The notes under the pieces: model-generated | What the model saw: the letters and a program-made list of their open reading frames with translations, nothing else | Told to the model about the DNA's origin: nothing | Database searches by the model: none | Assembly: GCA_003508005.1 (NCBI GenBank) | Contig: DNUE01000067.1 | Coordinates: forward strand, 1-5,941 | Direction: 5' to 3' | Origin: Desulfobulbaceae bacterium | Lineage (GTDB): Bacteria; Desulfobacterota; Desulfobulbia; Desulfobulbales; Desulfobulbaceae | Length of the DNA: 5,941 bases | Part shown: piece by piece, positions 1 to 5,446 of the stretch | How positions within the stretch are numbered: position 1 is the stretch's first letter | Layout: every line of letters starts with the position of its first letter | Position numbers and translations under genes: made by a program

Positions 1-342
1 GGGCTGCTCTCCGGCGGCCAGCGCAACCGGGTGCACCTGGCCCGGATGCTGAAGCAGGAGGCCAATGTCCTCCTCCTGGACGAGCCCACCAACGACCTGG
101 ATGTCAACACTCTGCGGGCCCTGGAAGAGGCCCTGGAGAACTTTGCCGGCTGCGCGGTGGTGATCAGCCATGACCGCTGGTTCCTGGACCGGATCGCCAC
201 TCACATCCTGGCCTTTGAGGGGAACAGCAAGGTGGTCTGGTTCGAGGGCAACTATTCGGACTACGAGCAGGACCGCAAGGCCCGCCTGGGCGCGGATGCC
301 GATCAGCCGCACCGGATCAAGTACCGCCACCTGACCCGGTAG
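1..342 (+). CDS. ettA: Energy-dependent translational throttle protein EttA, C-terminal fragment
   Basis: This is the last 113 codons of an ABC-F family ATPase, open from the first base and ending at TAG 340-342. ABC-F proteins are soluble, have no membrane domain and bind the ribosomal E site; EttA gates entry into elongation according to the ATP/ADP ratio. The fragment is the end of the second nucleotide-binding domain. It shows the ABC signature (LLSGGQRNRV, residues 2-11), Walker B with catalytic Glu (NVLLLDEPTNDLD) and the H-switch (VISHDRWFLDRIATHIL). The tail GADADQPHRIKYRHLTR closely matches the C-terminus I remember for E. coli EttA (about 555 aa) and separates it from Uup or YheS, which have long C-terminal extensions. 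The N-terminal four fifths lies outside the window. No downstream gene is coupled to it. The family call is firm. Confidence 0.95.
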   Translation, partial: GLLSGGQRNRVHLARMLKQEANVLLLDEPTNDLDVNTLRALEEALENFAGCAVVISHDRWFLDRIATHILAFEGNSKVVWFEGNYSDYEQDRKARLGADADQPHRIKYRHLTR

Positions 343-357
343 CGGCATGCTATTTTT
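338..357 (+). terminator. Possible weak intrinsic terminator of ettA
   Basis: The ettA stop codon lies inside a small inverted repeat: TAGC (340-343), loop GGCAT, GCTA (349-352). Two G-T wobble pairs can extend it outward (338-339 with 353-354), and the T run continues to 357. The stem is short and weak, so this is only a candidate. Nothing better is visible between ettA and the kinase gene. Confidence 0.25.
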
Positions 358-363
358 GTCCTG

Positions 364-390
364 TTGCCTTGCTTCGTTTTGCGGTATCAT
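364..390 (+). promoter_or_regulatory. Weak candidate promoter upstream of the histidine kinase gene
   Basis: TTGCCT (364-369) and TATCAT (385-390) resemble sigma70 -35 and -10 boxes, but the 15-bp spacer is shorter than the preferred 17. It lies in an AT-richer patch of the 210-bp gap between ettA and the kinase. It would give a leader of roughly 155 nt. The rest of the gap holds one cysteine-rich open frame with a plausible ribosome binding site (420-635), which I do not accept as a gene. Confidence 0.2.
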
Positions 391-552
391 AAGTATATGG
401 ATGACCGGGAAGGAATGGGATGGCAATGGTCAGCTTTAGGAGCTGTCAGGGCCGCACGCACTCTGTGGATACGAACACCATGGCAGCCTGCACATGTGTT
501 GCTTGCTGTTGCGGAAAATCGGGCATCTTTCCGTTAAACTACAGGTTCGGCG

Positions 553-1656
553 ATGGGAAAGAAATCGATTCCATATTCTCCGCAGCTGATCGGCAATCTG
601 CTGGACATTATTCACAACGCCATTCTTATTGTTGATTTAGAAAGCCGGATTATCTTTGCCAACCACAGAACCGCCCAGATGTTCGGTGCCTCCGTCAATA
701 ACCTGCTGAAGAGCGAGGTCTCCGGGCTGTTCATGCCTGATGACCAGGAGATTATGCTCCCCAATATCCTGAAAATCATTAGGACGGAAGGCGAATTCGA
801 GGGCGAGGTCATGCTCCGGCGGCAAGACGGCAGCACCTTCCTCGGTTTTCTGGCGGCGACCTTCTTTCACTGGGAAAGCGGAGAGGAAGGCATGGCCTTC
901 ACCGTCCATGATATCAGCGACATCAAGGCCCTTGAGCAGTCGCTGGCCAGTTCGGAGCGGATAGCCTTCCTCGGCCACCTCGTTGATGACATCAGCCACC
1001 AGATCCGCAATCCGGTCATGGTCATTGGCGGTTTTTCGAGACGGCTCAGCGAGGAGATCGGTGGGTCCAAAAAGGCCCGGGCCATTATCCGGGAGGTCAA
1101 CCACCTGGAGAGCCTGCTGAACACCCTCAATGCATTTATCCGCTTGCCCCCGCCCAACCTGAGCCGGATCAACATGAATATGCTAATTGCCTTCCTGGAG
1201 GAGCATATTTCGCTAATGGTGCATTTTCGAGGTTGCAACTGGATCAGCACCTATGCCCCCGACCTGGGCGAAGAGACCCTGCTGGTGGATAAAGCCCTGC
1301 TGCTGGAGGCCCTGGAAGCAATAGTGGTGAACGCCTGCGAAGCGTATGAGCGGCAGTCGACCGAAAAAAACGTGTACTGCGAAGTCAGCCGGACAGATGA
1401 TCCCGACCGGCCGTACCAGGTCAGGATTTCCGACCAGGGCAATGGTATTCCGGCCGAGACGCACCCCCAGGTCTTTTCCCCCTTTTACAGCACAAAAACC
1501 AAGCATATTGGAATGGGCCTGACCTTTGCCCGGCGCATTGTCGAAGAGCAGATGGGTCGGATCACCATTGATTCCGCCGCCGGCAAGGGAACCGTTGTCA
1601 CCTGCCACCTGATCAAGGAGAGGAGACGGGCCATCAGGATTGCGCGGCTCGCCTGA
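553..1656 (+). CDS. Soluble PAS-domain sensor histidine kinase (orphan)
   Basis: This 367-aa cytoplasmic sensor kinase has no signal peptide or membrane segment. Residues about 12-125 form a PAS domain (ILIVDLESRIIFAN, ending at FTVHDISDIKALEQ). Residues about 135-200 are the HisKA dimerisation helices, with phosphoacceptor His149 in ISHQIRNP. Residues about 245-354 are HATPase_c: Asn260 of the N box (VVNACEAY), Asp294-Gly296-Gly298 of the G1 box (SDQGNGIP), the F box around Phe308-Phe311 (VFSPFYSTK), and G2 Gly320/Gly322 (HIGMGLTFARRIVEE). The core therefore looks intact. Residue 150, after the phosphoacceptor, is Gln rather than the usual Glu or Asp. No receiver domain or response regulator gene is adjacent, so the partner is encoded elsewhere. 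An in-frame TAA at 535-537 rules out an earlier start. The ribosome binding site is weak (ACAGG, 541-545). The signal sensed cannot be read from the sequence. Confidence 0.9.
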   Translation: MGKKSIPYSPQLIGNLLDIIHNAILIVDLESRIIFANHRTAQMFGASVNNLLKSEVSGLFMPDDQEIMLPNILKIIRTEGEFEGEVMLRRQDGSTFLGFLAATFFHWESGEEGMAFTVHDISDIKALEQSLASSERIAFLGHLVDDISHQIRNPVMVIGGFSRRLSEEIGGSKKARAIIREVNHLESLLNTLNAFIRLPPPNLSRINMNMLIAFLEEHISLMVHFRGCNWISTYAPDLGEETLLVDKALLLEALEAIVVNACEAYERQSTEKNVYCEVSRTDDPDRPYQVRISDQGNGIPAETHPQVFSPFYSTKTKHIGMGLTFARRIVEEQMGRITIDSAAGKGTVVTCHLIKERRRAIRIARLA

Positions 1657-1688
1657 AGGACATGCACTGAGGGGACTTTTTCTGCTCT

Positions 1689-1717
1689 TTTGCATTGACC
1701 GGGAAACAGGTTATAAT
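1689..1717 (+). promoter_or_regulatory. Sigma70-type promoter for the lipoprotein gene
   Basis: A perfect TATAAT -10 box (1712-1717) lies 17 bp downstream of TTTGCA (1689-1694), a 4/6 match to the -35 consensus. It falls in the gap after the kinase stop codon. A start site near 1724 would give a 5' leader of about 87 nt before the lipoprotein ATG. The lipoprotein is therefore probably transcribed on its own, apart from any read-through from the kinase. Confidence 0.6.
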
Positions 1718-1798
1718 AGGTACAGCAATTGCGTGGCTGCCGAGAGCAGGTCGTCTTCTCAACATTTGGACCGGTGGCAGTCTGAACAAAATCATAGC

Positions 1799-1804
1799 GG
1801 AAGG
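1799..1804 (+). promoter_or_regulatory. Ribosome binding site fixing the lipoprotein start
   Basis: GGAAGG ends 6 nt before ATG 1811. It supports that start over an in-frame ATG at 1640, which would place 57 unrelated residues ahead of the signal peptide and overlap the kinase gene. Confidence 0.7.
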
Positions 1805-1810
1805 TACCAG

Positions 1811-2302
1811 ATGCCCGGAAAAACCATGATGCGATGTCTGGCGTTCTTGACTCTCCTTGTTCTTGCCGCCTGTGCCGGAAAGGAGACTTCTCCCTCGGGG
1901 ATCAGTTATCCGCCGACCGACAAGGTGGAATCCCTGTTTCGACTGGCGCAGGTCCCGGAGCAGTGCCGGGTTTTTGCCCAGCTTTTTGTGACCCTGCCAG
2001 CCCAGCATACCGGCCAGCAGTTCGTCGAGGCCATTTCGACCGAGGCTCAGGCCAGGGGGGCGGACATGATGCTCATCGGCCAGTCTCGCCAAAGCAACAC
2101 CGTATCAGAGCTTGCCTTTACCTATTACGGCCCTGACCGTGAATACAGGATCAATGATTGGCCCGGCTGGAACTTCGGGTTTGAGGAATGGCGAAAGCAA
2201 GGGGCCTGGGCCAACATCGGCTATGAGGAGTGGGGCAACGGCCAGGTCCGCTTTGATTATCCGGTGGTCCTGCAGGTGGCCCTTCTTCGCTGCCGGTCGT
2301 GA
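1811..2302 (+). CDS. Small predicted outer-membrane lipoprotein of unknown function
   Basis: This 163-aa protein has a type II signal peptide: Lys4/Arg8, a hydrophobic stretch at residues 9-20, and a lipobox Leu18-Ala19-Ala20-Cys21. Cys21 would be lipidated and become residue 1 of a mature protein of about 143 aa. Ala follows it, so there is no Asp inner-membrane retention signal and the outer membrane is the likely destination. Residues 49-93 look like a strand-helix-strand unit ending in an A-x-x-x-GAD-x-M-L-I-G motif, reminiscent of RcsF or DUF4156-like small lipoproteins; this resemblance is from memory and weak. Residues 117-143 are rich in Trp, Gly and Glu and hold a repeated NxG[F/Y]EEW. 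Cys52 and Cys161 are the only other cysteines after the signal peptide and could form a disulfide. The gene has its own promoter and converges on the hydrolase gene. I do not recognise the family. Confidence 0.8.
   Translation: MPGKTMMRCLAFLTLLVLAACAGKETSPSGISYPPTDKVESLFRLAQVPEQCRVFAQLFVTLPAQHTGQQFVEAISTEAQARGADMMLIGQSRQSNTVSELAFTYYGPDREYRINDWPGWNFGFEEWRKQGAWANIGYEEWGNGQVRFDYPVVLQVALLRCRS
2171..2233 (+). repeat. Two-copy NxG[F/Y]EEW repeat inside the lipoprotein
   Basis: Copies at 2171-2191 (residues 121-127, NFGFEEW) and 2213-2233 (residues 135-141, NIGYEEW) are 42 bp, or 14 codons, apart. They match at 17 of 21 bases. The mismatches fall in four different codons and keep five of seven residues identical and the other two chemically similar, which suggests selection on the protein. 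Confidence 0.7.
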
Positions 2303-2436
2303 AAGGCTGGTCGGCATCCTGGCCATCTCCGGCGCTGAGCTGCAGGGCTGTCGCGTTGTCGATCCTGCCTGCGCCCTGAAAGCCCTGAATCTCATTGAGA
2401 CCTTTTTGCGGGCAAGAGACGAGGGCGGCAGGGTGC
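2303..2436. other. Convergent intergenic gap without a clear terminator
   Basis: The lipoprotein (plus) and hydrolase (minus) genes end facing each other across this stretch. CAGGGCT (2343-2349) and AGCCCTG (2381-2387) are inverted repeats with a 31-nt loop. A short TCTC-ATT-GAGA hairpin (2390-2400) is followed by T5 (2402-2406). Neither is a strong terminator, and no A run on the plus strand would serve the minus-strand operon. No small gene is convincing here. Confidence 0.4.
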
Positions 2437-3324
2437 TCAGGCAACCTGTTCCACCACCTTGCCCAGGTCGTCGAGGCGGCAGGCCTTCATGGAGATATCA
2501 TGGTAGAAGGTGAACCACCAGTTCGGCTTTCGGTAGGAGGGCAGGAGGTGTTCCTTCTGCTCGATGAGTTCCAGGGGGAAGTTGTCATAGGCCATGATCC
2601 ACAGGGGATTGGCGTGGGTGTGGGTGGGCAGCACATCGCCCAGATGGACGGCGCAACCCCCTGATCCCCTGATCTCCACGATCTGGTGGCCGCGGGTATG
2701 GCCGCCGGTCAGGCGAACGGCTACGCCTTCCACGATCTGCCGGTTGCCGTCGACGACGGTGAGCATGCCGCTGGCCTGCAGGCCGCTGAAATTTTCGGGG
2801 AAGTAGCTCTGGGCCGAGCGGCTGTTGAGATGGCTGATATCGTACCATTCCTTTTTCTGCAGGATGTGCTTGGCCCTAGGAAAGGTCAGCTCCGCCCCGC
2901 CGCTGCCGTTTTTCATCACTACCCCGCCGGTATGGTCATAGTCGCCGTGGGTGAGGATCACATACTGGATGTCCTCCCGCTTCAAACCAAGGGCGTGAAG
3001 GTCCTCGACCACTGACCAGGGCCGGCCGACCCGGCAGATCTGCCGCTGCTTTTCCGTCAGCTTGTTGCCGAGACCGGTGTCGATGATGATGTTGAATTCC
3101 GGGGTGCGGACCAGGAGGGGCGCATTGAGCAGCCGGATAAAGTTGTCCGCATCGGCCGGGGACTCCAGCTGCCAGAGGACCTTGGGAACGTCCCCGAACA
3201 AGGTGCCGCCGTCCACCTCGAAGTCGCCGCCCCGGAGCCAGTTGATGGTGATGTTGCCAAGATCGAGTTGCGTCATAAGCAGAGAAGGCATTGAGGGGGA
3301 GGGAACCGGGGCATTGAAGGTCAT
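2437..3324 (-). CDS. Metallo-beta-lactamase-fold hydrolase, last gene of the pcc operon
   Basis: This 295-aa soluble protein has the MBL fold. The N-terminal part holds DGGTLFGDVPKVLW (residues 38-51), typical of lactonase-like MBL hydrolases. The metal motif is His126-x-Asp128-x-Asp130-His131 (THGDYDHTGG), followed by His209 (GGHTRGH), bridging Asp230 (HLGDVLPT) and His275 (FYHD). The motif has Asp where the canonical HxHxDH has its second His. The other expected ligands are present, so an active hydrolase is likely. The substrate is unknown: relatives cleave lactones, thioesters or phosphoesters. The ATG overlaps the pccA stop as ATGA, with GGAA (3333-3330) 5 nt upstream, so translation is probably coupled to PccA. 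That suggests a role beside acyl-CoA carboxylation, for example hydrolysis of an acyl thioester; this is inference. There is no signal peptide, and in-frame ATGs at residues 12 and 17 lack a ribosome binding site. Confidence 0.88.
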   Translation of the reverse strand: MTFNAPVPSPSMPSLLMTQLDLGNITINWLRGGDFEVDGGTLFGDVPKVLWQLESPADADNFIRLLNAPLLVRTPEFNIIIDTGLGNKLTEKQRQICRVGRPWSVVEDLHALGLKREDIQYVILTHGDYDHTGGVVMKNGSGGAELTFPRAKHILQKKEWYDISHLNSRSAQSYFPENFSGLQASGMLTVVDGNRQIVEGVAVRLTGGHTRGHQIVEIRGSGGCAVHLGDVLPTHTHANPLWIMAYDNFPLELIEQKEHLLPSYRKPNWWFTFYHDISMKACRLDDLGKVVEQVA

Positions 3325-5315
3325 GCAAATTCCAGGATTATCTGGTTTACGGTGAGCCTGTCCCCGATTCTGGCGACGATTCTGGCGACCACGCCATCCC
3401 GGGGGGAGAAGAGTACGTTTTCCATCTTCATCGCCTCGATGACCGCTAGGTCATCCCCGTACTTGACCTCCTGTCCCTCCTCCACGGCCAGCTTGACCAG
3501 GAGGCCAGGCATGGGCGCCAGCAGGTAGCCTGTCATGTCAGCCGGCTTCTTCCGCGGCATGATGCGGTACAGCTCGGCATCACGGTGGGTCATGACCATG
3601 CCGTTGGTCTTTCGCCCACCATGGGTTACGGCGTAGCGCAGGCCCCGCCGCTTGACCTGGAAGCAGTAGGCCTTGCCGTTGATGGTCCCCCGGAAGAGCG
3701 GCTGGCAGAAATACCAGTCGGTCTGGGCGACATAGTGCTCTCCCCGGTAGTCGACGTGGTGCTCACCTTTGGCCTGAAAGGGCCTGACCAGCACCGGGTG
3801 GTATTCACCGTCAATGATCACCACCCAGTCGTCCTGCACCCTGCGTTCATGGCCGGCCAGCTGGCCTGTGAGGCGTGCGGCCCGGTCCATATACAGGCGG
3901 TGCATGACGCTCATCACCACCACCGGCAGGGCAGGATTGTCCTGGACCACGTCCTGGGGGCGGAAGCCGTGGGGGAATTCCTGGGCGATGAAGTTGGTGG
4001 ACAGCCGGCCCTCCCGGAAACGGGGGTGGGCCATGATCGCCGCCAGGAAGCTGATGTTGTGCTTGATGCCCCGGATGAGAAATTCATCCAGCGCTTCCCG
4101 CATGGAGTTGATGGCGCTGATCCGGTCCTCGCCCCAGGTGATCAGCTTGGCGATCATCGGGTCGTAGTACATGGAAACCTCGCCGCCCTCGTATACCCCG
4201 GTGTCCACCCGCACCCGGCCCGGCTCGATGCTCGGGGGACGGTAATAGACCAGCCGGCCTGTGGAAGGCAGGAAGTCGCGCAGCGGATTCTCCGCATAGA
4301 TGCGGGTCTCTATGGCGCAGCCGTCCAGGCGGACGTCCACCTGGGAGAGCGGCAGGCGCTCGCCGGCGGCGACCCTGATCATCAGTTCCACCAGATCCAG
4401 GCCGGTGACCATTTCGGTGACCGGATGCTCCACCTGCAGGCGGGTGTTCATTTCCAGGAAGTAAAAGTTGTGCTCCTGGTCGACGATGAACTCCACGGTG
4501 CCGGCGGACTGGTAGCTGACCGCGCGGCCGAGGGACACTGCCTGCTCGCACATCGCCCGCCGGGTGGTCTCTCCAATAAAGAGGGAGGGAGCCTCCTCGA
4601 TGATTTTCTGGTGCCGGCGCTGGATCGAGCATTCGCGCTCGCCCAGGGCAATGACGTTGCCGTGGGCATCCGCCATGATCTGGATCTCGATGTGCCGGGG
4701 CTCCTCGATGAATTTCTCGATCAGGAGCCGGTCGTCGCCGAAACAGGAGCGGGCCTCGCTGGCGCACCGGTCAAAGCCCTCCCGGCACTCGGCGTCGGAA
4801 AAGACGATGCGGATCCCTTTGCCCCCGCCGCCGGCAGAGGCCTTCAGCATAACCGGATAGCCGATCCGGCGAGCAACCTCCGTCGCATGCTCCCGGTCAC
4901 GGACAATTCCCTCATGGCCCGGGATGGTGTTAACCCCGGCCATGGCCGCGATCTGCTTCGAGGTGAGCTTGTCGCCCATGGCGGTTATCGCCGCGGCGGG
5001 CGGACCGATGAAAATGATCCCCTCCTCGTCGAGGCGCCGCCGGAACTCCGGGCTTTCCGCCAGGAAGCCGTAGCCGGGATGGATGGCCTGGGCGCCGGTC
5101 GCGCGGCAGGTCTGGATGATCCGCTCAATGTGCAGGTAGCTGTCCATGGCCGGCGGCGGGCCGATGCAGACGCTTTCGTCCGCCATCCGCACATGCAGGG
5201 CGTTCCGGTCCGCCTCGGAATAGACCGCTACGGTGGCAATATCCATGGCCCGGGCAGTCCTGATGACCCGGCAGGCGATTTCGCCACGGTTGGCGATGAG
5301 AATTGTGGAAAACAT
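3321..5315 (-). CDS. pccA: Propionyl-CoA carboxylase alpha subunit (biotin carboxylase plus biotin carrier)
   Basis: This 664-aa protein carboxylates its own biotin with ATP and bicarbonate, then presents carboxybiotin to the beta subunit. Residues 1-445 are biotin carboxylase. They start with MFSTILIANRGEIACR and include the glycine-rich ATP loop KASAGGGGKGIRI. Lys158, His208, Lys237, Glu275, Glu288, Asn290, Arg292, Glu296 and Arg338 agree with E. coli AccC residues at nearly the same numbers. Residues about 460-590 are the BT-type linker domain that contacts the beta subunit in propionyl-CoA carboxylases. Residues about 595-664 are the biotinyl domain, with the biotinylated lysine Lys630 in EAMKMEN. 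Length and domain order match PccA, and IRGIKHNISFL and the BT domain favour PccA over pyruvate carboxylase or AccC. A methylcrotonyl-CoA or broader acyl-CoA carboxylase is the alternative. The start has only a weak GAG (5325-5323) 7 nt upstream, but the N-terminus fits the family. pccB lies 131 bp upstream. Confidence 0.93.
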   Translation of the reverse strand: MFSTILIANRGEIACRVIRTARAMDIATVAVYSEADRNALHVRMADESVCIGPPPAMDSYLHIERIIQTCRATGAQAIHPGYGFLAESPEFRRRLDEEGIIFIGPPAAAITAMGDKLTSKQIAAMAGVNTIPGHEGIVRDREHATEVARRIGYPVMLKASAGGGGKGIRIVFSDAECREGFDRCASEARSCFGDDRLLIEKFIEEPRHIEIQIMADAHGNVIALGERECSIQRRHQKIIEEAPSLFIGETTRRAMCEQAVSLGRAVSYQSAGTVEFIVDQEHNFYFLEMNTRLQVEHPVTEMVTGLDLVELMIRVAAGERLPLSQVDVRLDGCAIETRIYAENPLRDFLPSTGRLVYYRPPSIEPGRVRVDTGVYEGGEVSMYYDPMIAKLITWGEDRISAINSMREALDEFLIRGIKHNISFLAAIMAHPRFREGRLSTNFIAQEFPHGFRPQDVVQDNPALPVVVMSVMHRLYMDRAARLTGQLAGHERRVQDDWVVIIDGEYHPVLVRPFQAKGEHHVDYRGEHYVAQTDWYFCQPLFRGTINGKAYCFQVKRRGLRYAVTHGGRKTNGMVMTHRDAELYRIMPRKKPADMTGYLLAPMPGLLVKLAVEEGQEVKYGDDLAVIEAMKMENVLFSPRDGVVARIVARIGDRLTVNQIILEFA

Positions 5316-5355
5316 AGATTTACTCGTTGTCGCTCATGGCGTTGTTGTTATCAGT

Positions 5356-5412
5356 TCAGGCATAAGGCATTGAGCAGTCAAGGTGCTCTGTCGTATTGTT
5401 TTGGGAGAGCAT
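5356..5412 (-). other. Possible 18-codon leader frame with competing inverted repeats before pccA
   Basis: The pccB-pccA gap (5316-5446) holds a minus-strand frame of 18 codons, ATG 5412 to TGA 5356. A GGAAGGG (5431-5425) lies 12 nt upstream, which is longer than ideal. In transcript order the segment carries TGCTCT (5411-5406), AGAGCA (5389-5384) and TGCTC (5376-5372). The middle element can pair with either outer one, giving a 6-bp stem with a 16-nt loop or a 5-bp stem with a 7-nt loop. No U run follows, so this is not a standard attenuator. A weak promoter-like pair, TTGACT (5381-5376) and TGAACT (5358-5353), overlaps it. Translation of the frame is unproven. Confidence 0.2.
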
Positions 5413-5446
5413 TGCAATCTTAAACCCTTCCGCCTTCCACCTCTTC

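Noticed and set aside
491..498. CACATGTG palindrome upstream of the kinase
   Set aside because: A single 8-bp palindrome with no second copy or link to a promoter is expected by chance.
637..1104. Minus-strand frames opposite the histidine kinase
   Set aside because: No domains are recognisable, and they sit opposite a kinase with intact H, N, G1, F and G2 boxes. They are shadows.
1695..1717. TTGACC as the -35 box for the TATAAT at 1712
   Set aside because: The spacer would be only 11 bp. TTTGCA at 1689-1694 gives the normal 17 bp.
1640..1810. Longer N-terminus for the lipoprotein starting at ATG 1640
   Set aside because: It would overlap the kinase gene, has no good ribosome binding site, and would bury the signal peptide behind 57 unrelated residues. 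The 1811 start has GGAAGG and a proper lipobox distance.
2112..2513. Plus-strand frame running past the lipoprotein stop, considered as a frameshifted continuation
   Set aside because: The lipoprotein ends naturally after a strand-like PVVLQVALLRC. The other frame shows no related motif and runs into the 3' end of the hydrolase gene on the other strand.
3585..5423. Long 612-codon open frame antisense to pccA
   Set aside because: It lies opposite a complete pccA with all catalytic residues. It has no recognisable domain, and its composition (rich in Gly, Ala, Asp, His) is what GC-rich codon bias produces on the opposite strand.
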